64,000 nt of DNA, from contig NZ_JALJCL010000004.1 of NCBI RefSeq assembly GCF_023698535.1, positions 240,761-304,760 of the forward strand, written 5' to 3'. The stretch is from Halorientalis regularis (GTDB lineage Archaea; Halobacteriota; Halobacteria; Halobacteriales; Haloarculaceae). Shown in pieces: positions 1 through 7,300 of the stretch. A program made the translations under genes and the position numbers. The notes below the pieces were generated by a model. The model was not told the origin of the DNA. It saw only the letters and a list, made by a program, of their open reading frames with translations, and ran no database searches. Position 1 is the first letter of the stretch, and each line of letters starts with the position of its first letter.

Positions 1-1179
1 GGCGGGTACTACCATGTCCAGATACCCCCGTTCGTAGACGGGTGCAGTCCGGGGGTTGCGTGCCGTCTCGACCCAGTTCACGCTGTCGGGGTCGAACTGG
101 GGGAACAGGTCGGCGATGCCGTCCTGCCACAGTCGTTCGACCGCGCCGTCGTCCAGGCCCCAGAGGTCGTCGTCGAGGTCCTGCACGTAGCTGGCCGTGT
201 AGTAGAGGTGTTCGCCGCCGTAGCGCTCGGCCGGGACGAAGTTGGTGTGTTCGATGAACACGCCGAATGGAGCGTCGTCGGCGAGGTTCAGCCAGTACGT
301 GTCGGTCAGTGACTCCTCCATGCTCCAGACAGAACAGACCGTCCCCTGGAAGTCGATCTCACAGGGGTAGCCCGTCAGCGCCTCCAGCACGTCGGGCATC
401 GCGGCGACGACGACGCCGTCCACGTCGTGTGTTCCGGTCCCCTCGTCAGTCGTGACCGACAGCGACTCGACGCGCCCCTCGCCGGTCCCGAGGTCGGTCA
501 CCCGTGCGCCGGTGGTGACGTTCTCGCGCCCCACGGCGTCGACCAGTGCGTCGAGGAAGGGCGCGAACCCGCCGTCCGGATAGCCCAGGATCTCGCCCCG
601 GAGGAGGTCGCGCTCGCCGCGGAACTTCACGCGGCCCAGGAGCCAGGCGGCGCTGACGTCTTCCTTGCGCGAGCCGAACTTGGCGTCGAGCAGCGGGTCC
701 CAGAAGTTCTCGTAGACGCTCCGGGTGGTGTGGTCCAGCAGGAACTGCTTGATGGGTACGTCCTCGAAGGCTTCGAGGTCGTCGTAGGTGTCGAAGGTGG
801 GGACGCCGCCGCGCACGTCCACCTCCATCGTGAGCATCGCCAGCCGGAACTTGTCGTACAGCGAGAGGTGCGGGTAGGCCAGGATCTCCCAGGCCGTGTC
901 CAGCGGGTGGACGACGCCGTCGACGTAGTAGGCGTTCTTCCCGACGCGCCACTCGATCCGGTCGCCCAGGCCCAACTCCTCGGCGACCTCGACGATGGTC
1001 TCCTCGGATTTCGAGAGGTGGTGGTAGAACTTCTCGATGGAGTCGCCGGCGGTCTCGTAGACGGCTGCGAGTCCGCCCACGTCGTCGCTCGCCTCGAACA
1101 CCTGTACCTCGTGGCCGGCCTGCTGGAGCCGGTGGGCCGCGGCCAGTCCCGCGACCCCGCCGCCGACGACGCCGATCAT
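1..1179 (-). CDS. FAD-dependent amine-oxidase-like oxidoreductase (partial)
   Basis: The reading frame is open from an ATG at 1179 down to the window edge, so the C-terminus is missing (393 codons seen). It opens with a dinucleotide-binding motif, GVVGGGVAGLAAAHRL, followed by FEASDDVGGL. This is the GxGxxG plus acidic strand end plus GG arrangement of the NAD(P)/FAD-dependent oxidoreductases related to protoporphyrinogen oxidase, amine oxidase and phytoene desaturase. It is probably soluble and flavin-bound; the substrate cannot be read from the sequence. The next gene on this strand upstream is the broken SHOCT gene, about 90 bases away. Family placement is firm, function is not. Confidence 0.85.
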   Translation of the reverse strand, partial: MIGVVGGGVAGLAAAHRLQQAGHEVQVFEASDDVGGLAAVYETAGDSIEKFYHHLSKSEETIVEVAEELGLGDRIEWRVGKNAYYVDGVVHPLDTAWEILAYPHLSLYDKFRLAMLTMEVDVRGGVPTFDTYDDLEAFEDVPIKQFLLDHTTRSVYENFWDPLLDAKFGSRKEDVSAAWLLGRVKFRGERDLLRGEILGYPDGGFAPFLDALVDAVGRENVTTGARVTDLGTGEGRVESLSVTTDEGTGTHDVDGVVVAAMPDVLEALTGYPCEIDFQGTVCSVWSMEESLTDTYWLNLADDAPFGVFIEHTNFVPAERYGGEHLYYTASYVQDLDDDLWGLDDGAVERLWQDGIADLFPQFDPDSVNWVETARNPRTAPVYERGYLDMVVPA

Positions 1180-1250
1180 GTCACCCGCTTCGCCCGGCGG
1201 GCACATGTGCGTTGCCTTCGCCGGTCACTCCCCGCCGGTGAGCTGCGACC

Positions 1251-1267
1251 GTGGGCCTTCGGCCCAC
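1251..1267. repeat. Triloop palindrome next to the SHOCT gene stop
   Basis: Seven-base arms GTGGGCC/GGCCCAC enclose a TTC loop, directly abutting the 3' end of the SHOCT frame. It has the same form (perfect arms, three-base loop) as the clustered palindromes near 34.4, 35.2, 56.1-56.6 and 57.5 kb. It could shape the 3' end of the SHOCT transcript. Confidence 0.6.
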
Positions 1268-1648
1268 TCACGGGTCGCTTCGCTCCCCGCTCGCACAACC
1301 CGAGGTCTCCCGCAGGTCGCCCTCGCGCCGCTCGAACCCCTCCTCGCCGATCCTGCCCGCGGCGTAGCGCTGGCGCAGGGTCGCGAGCCCCCCGTCGCCC
1401 TCGTTCCCGCCGCTACCACCGTCCCGCGTCGTCAGCGCGTACAGTACGACGGCGGGCACGGCCACCACGGCGAGCAGGCCGCCGAGCATCCAGAGTCAGC
1501 CCAGGCCGGCCCACATCCCGCCGTCGTGGTGGTGCATCCAGTCGTCGCCGCTGTGGCCCGCCGCGAGTCCACCGGCCGCCACGAGCAGCGCCAGCGCGAC
1601 ACCGACCGCCAGTGTGACGCTCGTGAGTCGCGTCGCCGTTCGGCTCAT
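1268..1648 (-). pseudogene. SHOCT-domain membrane protein, interrupted by in-frame TGA
   Basis: An ATG at 1648 begins MSRTATRLTSVTLAVG, a hydrophobic N-terminus, and runs 50 codons to HHHDGGMWAGLG, then TGA (1496-1498). The same frame continues without a break: LWMLGGLLAVVAVPAVVLY (a membrane segment) and then the SHOCT motif LRQRYAAGRIGEEGFERR, ending at 1268. Haloarchaeal SHOCT proteins usually carry Trp at this point (GLGW followed by LWMLGG), so a single TGG to TGA change explains the break. SHOCT domains are short oligomerisation modules often found on small membrane proteins. Either a real nonsense mutation or a base error; a restart at the ATG at 1489 could give a 73-residue protein. 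Confidence 0.75.
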
Positions 1649-1669
1649 ACCCGAACGTACGCGACCGGT

Positions 1670-1678
1670 CTTTACTGC
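1670..1678 (-). promoter_or_regulatory. TATA-like box for the SHOCT gene
   Basis: On the minus strand GCAGTAAAG lies about 26 bases before the ATG at 1648, the spacing expected of a leaderless haloarchaeal transcript. Confidence 0.4.
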
Positions 1679-1890
1679 GATTCCGGTTGCGTTTCAAAAG
1701 CAGCCGGTCGCCGAAATTTTCGGAACGAGAGTCGGCTCGTGCCCGTCGGTCGGAGTGAACCCCCGTCGCCGCGGTCGGATTCCGGCCGGACCGACAGCGC
1801 CGACCCACCTGGGGCCGCCACCGTCGGAGTGGTTCGGATTCGACCTCGGTGACCTGTCAGAGTCGTTAGACAGATTTCCTGACACAGCGG

Positions 1891-1897
1891 CTATACG
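1891..1897 (+). promoter_or_regulatory. TATA-like box for the 1920 gene
   Basis: CTATACG is centred about 26 bases before the ATG at 1920, fitting a leaderless promoter. It also supports that ATG over the longer open frame reaching back to 1614. Confidence 0.45.
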
Positions 1898-1919
1898 CCC
1901 ACGCGGTGTAACTGGAAGC

Positions 1920-2333
1920 ATGGACGAACTGGAGCTCGGCCAGGCCACGATCACCTACGACGATCACGACGGAGAGACAGTGACGAAAACCGTCGACAAC
2001 GAAGAAATCGTCTACGCGCGCGACCACTGGATGGTCAAGACGGGGACCGACGAGGACGGTAACGACCTGATGCACCAGATTCCGCGCGAGCGCGTCCACC
2101 ACGTCGCCCGGAGCGCCGAGGAGTTCGAAGACCAGATCGACACGGTCCGCCACCGCGTCGAATCCATCGCCAGCGACCTCCGGGAGCGCATCCCGGTCGA
2201 CATCGGTGATGGCGGGCGGGGCAGTCGCGGAGACGCTCACGGCGAGGGACCTCCCTCCGACAGCACGACCGTCCAGATCGACCCCGAACCCGACGAGCCC
2301 GAGCACGAAGCAGGGTCCGAATCCGAGCAGTAG
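1920..2333 (+). CDS. Conserved acidic protein of unknown function
   Basis: 137 residues. The ATG at 1920 is chosen over the upstream open frame because the composition turns acidic and haloarchaeal exactly there and a TATA-like box lies about 26 bases before it. The first ~60 residues read like a small beta-rich domain (TITYDDHDGETVTKTVDNE, then a VYARDHWMVKTG stretch). The middle is an amphipathic helix region (EEFEDQIDTVRHRVESIASD) and the last ~40 residues are a disordered acidic tail. No signal peptide or membrane segment is seen. I do not recognise the family. Confidence 0.75.
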   Translation: MDELELGQATITYDDHDGETVTKTVDNEEIVYARDHWMVKTGTDEDGNDLMHQIPRERVHHVARSAEEFEDQIDTVRHRVESIASDLRERIPVDIGDGGRGSRGDAHGEGPPSDSTTVQIDPEPDEPEHEAGSESEQ

Positions 2334-2426
2334 CCCTCTGTCGACGACGAGCGCGAGCCCGCTTCCTCTCGCGGCGATGTGAGCGACACGCAAAGCGGTC
2401 GCTCACGGATTTGTTCGCCGCAGGAA

Positions 2427-2588
2427 TGCGCTGGCCGAGATTTGAACACGCCGAGACGTTCCGGGCATGCGGCGCGTCGCGCCGTTCCGAGGCTGCGACT
2501 CGTCTGCTCAAATCTCTGAGCGATTTCGTCTCGCACGGAAGTGAGCGACACGCAAATCAGTCGCTCACGAACCTGCGCTCGACAGAAA
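2427..2588 (-). repeat. 162-bp repeat unit A (21-base tRNA-Gly 3' end at 2427-2447)
   Basis: Starts with TGCGCTGGCCGAGATTTGAA, as in the tRNA, and by eye matches the next unit base for base over the full 162 positions. It contains the 9+9 inverted repeat GTGAGCGAC/GTCGCTCAC with a 10-base loop near its right end. Confidence 0.85.
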
Positions 2589-2750
2589 TGCGCTGGCCGA
2601 GATTTGAACACGCCGAGACGTTCCGGGCATGCGGCGCGTCGCGCCGTTCCGAGGCTGCGACTCGTCTGCTCAAATCTCTGAGCGATTTCGTCTCGCACGG
2701 AAGTGAGCGACACGCAAATCAGTCGCTCACGAACCTGCGCTCGACAGAAA
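2589..2750 (-). repeat. 162-bp repeat unit B (21-base tRNA-Gly 3' end at 2589-2609)
   Basis: Direct tandem copy of the preceding unit with no visible difference, implying a recent duplication or active homogenisation. Confidence 0.85.
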
Positions 2751-2898
2751 TGCGCTGGCCGAGATTTGAACTACGCGAAGACGGTCTCTCCCTGCGGCCG
2801 AGCGTGCGTCTTCTCTCGTTCAAATTCGGTGCGACGTTGCGACTCACGGACGACTCGCGACACTACGCGTCGCTCGTCGGTGTTGTTCGTCGCAAAAG
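2751..2898 (-). repeat. 148-bp diverged unit between array and tRNA-Gly
   Basis: Shares the tRNA 3' end for 22 bases (2751-2772), then has an unrelated spacer that still contains an inverted T-arm-like GTTCAAATTCGG. It joins the array to the functional tRNA. Confidence 0.75.
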
Positions 2899-2969
2899 TG
2901 CGCTGGCCGAGATTTGAACTCGGGTTAGGACCGTGGCAGGGTCCTGTGATACCACTACACCACCAGCGC
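2899..2969 (-). tRNA. tRNA-Gly (GCC)
   Basis: On the minus strand the acceptor stem GCGCTGG pairs with CCAGCGC and the discriminator is A. The anticodon stem GGACC/GGTCC encloses the loop CTGCCAC with anticodon GCC. The T-arm contains GTTCAAATC. 71 bases, CCA not encoded. A run of four T follows on the sense strand. Its 3' half is the part duplicated in the adjacent array, which is the typical target region of tRNA-specific integrases. Confidence 0.95.
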
Positions 2970-2983
2970 GCTACTTCGCTACA

Positions 2984-3457
2984 TCACACAGTATCCATGC
3001 TGGAAGGTATAAGGCTTCCGAATCGGTCCGAAATCGCCGGGCGGCGTGCCAATTGCTCCCGTGCCCACGCTATGACTCGCCCGGGTACGCCATCGTCGAC
3101 AGTAGCGCGTTCTCGGCCTGCCGGGAGTCGAGTGTGCTGGCAGACCACGGGCCGGTCGGACTCGACGACGCTGGCGAAGGCCACGCCCCGCGGACCCTCG
3201 GGGTCGTCGAACTCGTTGAACTGGACGTGTCTGGTTCGTTCGGCGGGCACGGTCACCTCGTAGGGGCCCACGGGGTCGCGGTCCTGGAAGTGGACCGTCA
3301 CCGCGACGTGAGCGGCGGCCTCGGTCGCGTTCAGCAGGCAGACGGTCTCGTGGCTCTCCATCTCCGGCGGACCGTGGCTGGTCTCGGGGATGTCCCCTCC
3401 GGGATCGACCACTGAGTGCGTCCGATCACGGGATAGCGGTTCCACGTCCGACATCAT
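2984..3457 (-). pseudogene. Anabaena sensory rhodopsin transducer (ASRT)-like protein, frameshifted
   Basis: From tandem ATGs at 3457/3454 the protein matches the ASRT family through its beta-sandwich core: SHETVCLLNATEAAAHV, QDRDPVGPYEVTVPAERT, RHVQFNEFDDPEG and FASVVESDRPVVCQHTRL. After QHTRL the frame gives an unrelated 40-residue tail to 2984. In the neighbouring frame the family C-terminus reads LDSRQAENALLSTMAYPGES and stops at 3070. The junction is explained by losing one 5-base unit of a CGACT tandem repeat. ASRT proteins are small soluble oligomers linked to microbial rhodopsins in cyanobacteria but are also found without one. No rhodopsin gene is in this window. Confidence 0.8.
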
Positions 3458-3548
3458 AAGTGGTCGCGCGTGTGGCGCGTTGCTCGGCCCGAACCTGCTG
3501 GAACGCTGACCCGTGTGAACGCGACTCAACGCGCACGCGAAGCGGGGT

Positions 3549-3558
3549 CTTTTTAACC
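3549..3558 (+). promoter_or_regulatory. Promoter for the ribosomal operon
   Basis: CTTTTTAACC is a strong archaeal TATA element. It would start transcription near 3580, giving a roughly 30-base leader before the ATG at 3614. It is the only clear TATA box before the run of near-contiguous genes that ends with secY. Confidence 0.6.
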
Positions 3559-3613
3559 TGGCAGTAGAGTAGATTCGGCACAGTCTAGTGGCGTGGCGTG
3601 GAAGCGTCACGGC

Positions 3614-4489
3614 ATGACAGTCAGCGTACTCGTGCCGTCATCGCTGACCCGGGAAGCCGAGGACAAACGCGAGGCAACTCGCAAACTCGGTTACGTCGCC
3701 CGCGCGGCGGCGGTGTTCCGGGTCGATCGCCTGGTCGTGTTCCCCGATTCCGGGGCCGAAGGCCGGTGGGGTGACGGGTTCGTCGAAACCGTGCTGCGGT
3801 ACGCCGCGACGCCGCCATACCTCCGAAAGGAGGCGTGGGGTAAGCGGGACGAGCTGGAGTACGCGGGCGTCCTGCCGCCGCTCCGCGTCGCCTCACGGAC
3901 CGGCTCCGGATCGGACGATTCGGGGTCGTTAAGACAGGGAATCGTGACCGAGGTCGGATCTGACGGGCGCGTTCGGGTCAATTGCGGACTGCAACACCCG
4001 ATCTCCCTCCCTGAACCTGACGAAGGTCTCACGGAGGGGGAGCGCGTTTCCATCAGGGTCTCTTCGCGACGGCCGGTCCGCGCCAAGTTCGTCGACGAGT
4101 CCCCGCCGGGATTCGTCGTCGAGGCGTCGGACCTCTCGACGGAGCTCTCGCGTGACGACGCCGGCGTTCGCATTGCCACATCACGGCACGGCGAACAGCT
4201 GAGTGTCGACCGTCTCGGCGACATCGTCGCCGACACGGCGCCGCGAGGGACGACGGTCGCGTTCGGAGCGCCCGAGCGCGGCCTGCCGGAGATACTCGGT
4301 GTCGCCCCACCGGGCGGCGACGAGGGCGGTGCAGAGACCGAGCGAGAACGGACGGATCTACCCGCGGACGAACCGGATGGGTCCCGGTTCGACCTCTGGT
4401 TGAACGCGGTTCCGAACCAAGGCAGCGAGGTCGTGCGAACCGAAGAAGCGATGTTCGCCGTGCTCGCCTGCCTCTCACTCACGGAGTGA
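3614..4489 (+). CDS. SPOUT-superfamily RNA methyltransferase (DUF171/C9orf114-like)
   Basis: 291 residues from the ATG at 3614. The N-terminus TVSVLVPSSLTREAEDKRE and the RLVVFPD strand fit the putative RNA methylases of the C9orf114/SPOUT1 family. A small OB-like insert lies in the middle (GIVTEVGSDGRVRVNCGL), and the C-terminus has the SPOUT knot region (AFGAPERGLPEIL, then LNAVPNQGSEVVRTEEA). It should bind S-adenosylmethionine and act on RNA. Its place directly before rpl3 is conserved in many archaea, suggesting rRNA modification or ribosome assembly. The next gene starts 7 bases after its stop, so they are probably co-transcribed. Confidence 0.85.
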   Translation: MTVSVLVPSSLTREAEDKREATRKLGYVARAAAVFRVDRLVVFPDSGAEGRWGDGFVETVLRYAATPPYLRKEAWGKRDELEYAGVLPPLRVASRTGSGSDDSGSLRQGIVTEVGSDGRVRVNCGLQHPISLPEPDEGLTEGERVSIRVSSRRPVRAKFVDESPPGFVVEASDLSTELSRDDAGVRIATSRHGEQLSVDRLGDIVADTAPRGTTVAFGAPERGLPEILGVAPPGGDEGGAETERERTDLPADEPDGSRFDLWLNAVPNQGSEVVRTEEAMFAVLACLSLTE

Positions 4490-4496
4490 CCAACGA

Positions 4497-5513
4497 ATGC
4501 CACAATCAAGCAGACCACGCAAAGGCTCGCTGGGCTTTGGCCCGCGCAAGCGGTCGGGCAGCGAAGTGCCGCGCTTCAACACCTGGCCCGACGACGAGGG
4601 ACAGCCGGGCCTCCAGGGCTTCGCCGGATACAAGGCCGGCATGACACACGTCGTGCTGATCAACGACGAGCCCGATTCCCCGCGCGAGGGGATGGAGGAG
4701 ACGGTGCCCGTTACCGTCGTCGAGACGCCGCCGATGCGCGCCGTCGCCGTGCGAGCCTACGAAGACACGCCCTACGGCAAGCGACCGCTCACGGAGGTCT
4801 GGACCGACGAGTTCCACCCGGAACTCGACCGGACGCTGGACCTGCCCGACGAGCACGACGCCGAGGGCGCGCGCGAAGAAGTACAGACCGCGCTGGACAA
4901 CGGTAATCTCGCGGACGTGCGTGTCATCACGCACTCGGTCCCCGACGCCGTTCCCAGCGTCCCCAAGAAAAAGCCCGACGTGATGGAGACTCGCGTCGGC
5001 GGTGGCTCGCTCGACGACCGCCTCGAGTTCGCGCTCGACCTCGTCGACGACGGCGGCGAACACGCCATGAACGACGTGTTCCGCGCCGGTGAGTACATGG
5101 ACGTCTCCGGCGTCACGAAAGGCAAGGGGACGCAGGGTCCCGTCAAGCGCTGGGGCGTTCAGAAGCGGAAGGGCAAGCACAAGCGCCAGGGCTGGCGACG
5201 CCGGATCGGTAACCTCGGCCCGTGGAACCCCTCGCGTGTGCGCTCGACCGTCCCTCAGCAGGGGCAGATGGGCTACCACCAGCGGACCGAACTGAACAAG
5301 CGGCTCATCGACGTGGGCGAGGGCGACGAACCCTCCGTCGACGGCGGCTTCGTCAACTACGGCGAGGTCGACGGGCCGTACGCGCTGGTGAAGGGCTCGC
5401 TGCCGGGACCGGACAAGCGCCTCCTGCGCTTCCGCCCGGCGGTCCGACCGAACGACCAGCCGCGCCTCGACCCCGAGGTGCGCTACGTGTCTCAGGAGAG
5501 TAACCAAGGATGA
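4497..5513 (+). CDS. rpl3: 50S ribosomal protein L3 (uL3)
   Basis: 338 residues, the usual length for archaeal L3. The start MPQSSRPRKGSLGFGPRKR and the downstream KGKGTQGPVKRWGVQ and QMGYHQRTELNKR motifs are diagnostic; the central loop reaches towards the peptidyl-transferase centre. It opens the ribosomal protein series, and its TGA overlaps the ATG of rpl4 by four bases, consistent with translational coupling. Confidence 0.98.
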   Translation: MPQSSRPRKGSLGFGPRKRSGSEVPRFNTWPDDEGQPGLQGFAGYKAGMTHVVLINDEPDSPREGMEETVPVTVVETPPMRAVAVRAYEDTPYGKRPLTEVWTDEFHPELDRTLDLPDEHDAEGAREEVQTALDNGNLADVRVITHSVPDAVPSVPKKKPDVMETRVGGGSLDDRLEFALDLVDDGGEHAMNDVFRAGEYMDVSGVTKGKGTQGPVKRWGVQKRKGKHKRQGWRRRIGNLGPWNPSRVRSTVPQQGQMGYHQRTELNKRLIDVGEGDEPSVDGGFVNYGEVDGPYALVKGSLPGPDKRLLRFRPAVRPNDQPRLDPEVRYVSQESNQG

Positions 5514-6253
5514 ACGCGACAGTACACACCCTGGACGGCGACGAAGACGGGGAGGTCGACCTCCCCGAGGTCTTCGAGACGCAGCTTCGACCGGACCTGA
5601 TCCGGTCGGCGGTGCTGGCCGCTCAGGCAAACCGAAAACAGGACTACGGCAGCGACGAGTACGCCGGCCTGCGAACGCCGGCCGAGTCTTTCGGCTCCGG
5701 CCGCGGTATGGCCCACGTCCCCCGCGAGGGTGGCAAGGCACGTCGCGTGCCCCAGGCCGTCGGTGGCCGCCGGGCGCACCCGCCGAAGTCCGAGAAGGAT
5801 CGCACGCAAGACATCAACGACAAAGAGCGCAAGCTCGCCGTCCGGTCGGCTCTCGCGGCCACGACCGACGAGGAGACCGTGCGCGAGCGCGGCCACGAGT
5901 TCGACGACGGCGTCGACCTGCCGCTGGTCGTTGCCGACGACTTCGAGGACCTCCAGAAGACTCAGGCGGTCGTCGACGTGCTGGAGGCACTCGGTCTCGA
6001 AGCCGACATCGAGCGCGCCGACGAGACGAAGATCAAGGCCGGTCAGGGGAAGACCCGTGGCCGGAAGTACCGTCGGCCGTCCTCGATCCTCTTCGTCACC
6101 AGCGAGGAGCCCTCGCGTGCCGCTCGCAACCTCGCGGGCGCGGACGTGGCGACCGGTCGGGAGGTCAACGCGGAAGACCTCGCGCCAGGCGGCCAGCCCG
6201 GTCGGCTCACCGTCTGGACCGAGAGCGCGCTGGAGGAGGTGGCCGAGCGATGA
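5510..6253 (+). CDS. rpl4: 50S ribosomal protein L4 (uL4)
   Basis: 247 residues in the archaeal/eukaryotic L4 form. Motifs include FETQLRPDLIRSAVLAAQAN and the positively charged extended loop GSGRGMAHVPREGGKARRVP that lines the exit tunnel. Starts inside the rpl3 stop and overlaps rpl23 by four bases at its end. Confidence 0.98.
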   Translation: MNATVHTLDGDEDGEVDLPEVFETQLRPDLIRSAVLAAQANRKQDYGSDEYAGLRTPAESFGSGRGMAHVPREGGKARRVPQAVGGRRAHPPKSEKDRTQDINDKERKLAVRSALAATTDEETVRERGHEFDDGVDLPLVVADDFEDLQKTQAVVDVLEALGLEADIERADETKIKAGQGKTRGRKYRRPSSILFVTSEEPSRAARNLAGADVATGREVNAEDLAPGGQPGRLTVWTESALEEVAER

Positions 6254-6504
6254 GTTCGGTCCTCCAGTACCCCCACGTCACGGAGAAGGCGATGAACAAG
6301 ATGGACTTCGAGAACAAGCTCCAGTTCATCGTCGACACCGGTGCGGGGAAAGACGAGATCGCCGCGGCCATCGAACAGCAGTTCGACGTGTCGATCGTCG
6401 ACGTGAACACGATGGTCACGATGAAAGGCGAAAAGAAGGCGACGGTGACGCTCTCCGAGGAGGACGACGCCGAAGAGATCGCCTCCCGGATCGGGGTGTT
6501 CTGA
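6250..6504 (+). CDS. rpl23: 50S ribosomal protein L23 (uL23)
   Basis: 84 residues, standard archaeal length. The N-terminal PHVTEKAMNKMDFENKLQF motif and the alternating beta-alpha fold fit L23, a tunnel-exit protein that contacts SRP. Two bases separate its stop from rpl2. Confidence 0.97.
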   Translation: MSSVLQYPHVTEKAMNKMDFENKLQFIVDTGAGKDEIAAAIEQQFDVSIVDVNTMVTMKGEKKATVTLSEEDDAEEIASRIGVF

Positions 6505-6506
6505 TC

Positions 6507-7238
6507 ATGGGACGACGAATTCAGGGACAACGACGCGGTCGCGGTGGTCCGACGTTCCAGGCCCCGTCGCACCGCTACAAGGCGGACCTGTCGCACCGGA
6601 AGCTCGAAGACAAAGACACCGTCTCGGGTACGGTCGTCGACATCGAACACGACCCGGCCCGCAGCGCACCCGTCGCGGCCGTCGAGTTCGAGGACGGCGA
6701 CCAGCGGCTCGTGCTCGCGCCGGAGGGGATCGGCCTGGGCGATCAGATTCAGGTCGGTATCTCCGCGGCCATCGAACCGGGCAACACCATGCCCCTGGCC
6801 GAGATCCCGGAAGGGGTCCCGGTCTGTAACGTCGAGGCCAACCCCGGCGACGGTGGGAAGTTCGCCCGCGCGTCGGGCGTCTCCGCCAACCTGATGACCC
6901 ACGACCGCTCGGTCGCGGTCGTGAAGCTCCCCTCGGGGGAGATCAAGCGGCTCGATCCGGACTGCCGGGCGACCATCGGGGTCGTCGCCGGTGGCGGTCG
7001 GACCGAGAAGCCCCACGTCAAAGCCGGTAACAAGTACCACAAGATGAAGGCGCGAGGGACGAAGTGGCCGAACGTCCGCGGTGTGGCGATGAACGCCGTC
7101 GACCACCCGTTCGGTGGTGGCGGTCGCCAGCACCCCGGCAAGCCCAAGTCCATCTCGCGGAACGCACCGCCGGGCCGGAAGGTCGGGGACATCAGTTCCC
7201 GGAAGACCGGACGTGGCGGCAAGGGTGGTAACGAATGA
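6507..7238 (+). CDS. rpl2: 50S ribosomal protein L2 (uL2)
   Basis: 243 residues from the ATG at 6507. It carries the archaeal N-terminus MGRRIQGQRRGRGGPTFQAP and the functionally key C-terminal segment RGVAMNAVDHPFGGGGRQH with the conserved His near the peptidyl-transferase centre. The start is fixed by the known N-terminus; a longer open frame upstream is out-of-frame noise over rpl4 and rpl23. Its TGA overlaps the ATG of a 21-codon ORF. Confidence 0.98.
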   Translation: MGRRIQGQRRGRGGPTFQAPSHRYKADLSHRKLEDKDTVSGTVVDIEHDPARSAPVAAVEFEDGDQRLVLAPEGIGLGDQIQVGISAAIEPGNTMPLAEIPEGVPVCNVEANPGDGGKFARASGVSANLMTHDRSVAVVKLPSGEIKRLDPDCRATIGVVAGGGRTEKPHVKAGNKYHKMKARGTKWPNVRGVAMNAVDHPFGGGGRQHPGKPKSISRNAPPGRKVGDISSRKTGRGGKGGNE

Positions 7239-7300
7239 GTTCTGTCGCACGCACGGCGCGCGACAACCTCATCGTTCTCACCGGTGGTGAGAACCAATGA
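7235..7300 (+). CDS. 21-codon ORF between rpl2 and rps19
   Basis: ATG at 7235 (ATGA overlap with the rpl2 stop) gives [20 protein letters not shown] plus Gln and ends in TGA overlapping the ATG of rps19 (ATGA at 7297). The ORF therefore fills the only sizeable gap at this point in the operon, with four-base overlaps at both ends as between true genes. It could be a translated coupling peptide or a remnant. No family is recognised and expression is unproven. Confidence 0.45.
   Translation: MSSVARTARDNLIVLTGGENQ

Larger units (their letters stand above)
2376..2898 (-). repeat. Tandem array built on the tRNA-Gly 3' end
   Basis: Three extra copies of the last 21 bases of the neighbouring tRNA-Gly (discriminator, 3' acceptor strand and half the T-arm) occur at 2427, 2589 and 2751, before the real tRNA end at 2899. 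The first two periods are 162 bases and appear identical; the third is 148 bases with a different spacer. Each 162-base unit carries the inverted repeat GTGAGCGAC/GTCGCTCAC, and each spacer carries an inverted T-arm-like TCAAATC, so GAGATTTGA and TCAAATCTC form a longer-range inverted repeat. A degenerate copy of the GTGAGCGAC hairpin at 2376 marks the outer edge. No protein-coding signal is credible here. Confidence 0.9.

Noticed and set aside
1496..1498. TGA in the SHOCT gene read as Trp or selenocysteine
   Set aside because: TGA is the normal stop of many genes here, relatives carry Trp (not Cys or Sec), and no SECIS-like element was seen.
2427..2898. CRISPR array
   Set aside because: Units are 162 bases, identical throughout rather than repeat plus unique spacers, and built on a tRNA end; no cas genes nearby.
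2237..2917. Open frames with internal protein repeats on both strands across the tRNA-Gly array
   Set aside because: The protein repeats are only the translation of the 162-base DNA repeat that contains tRNA pieces; no start signal or haloarchaeal composition.
2984..3457. Accepting the long C-terminus of the ASRT-like protein as genuine
   Set aside because: The 40-residue tail has no family match, while the family C-terminus is intact in the next frame up to a stop at 3070.
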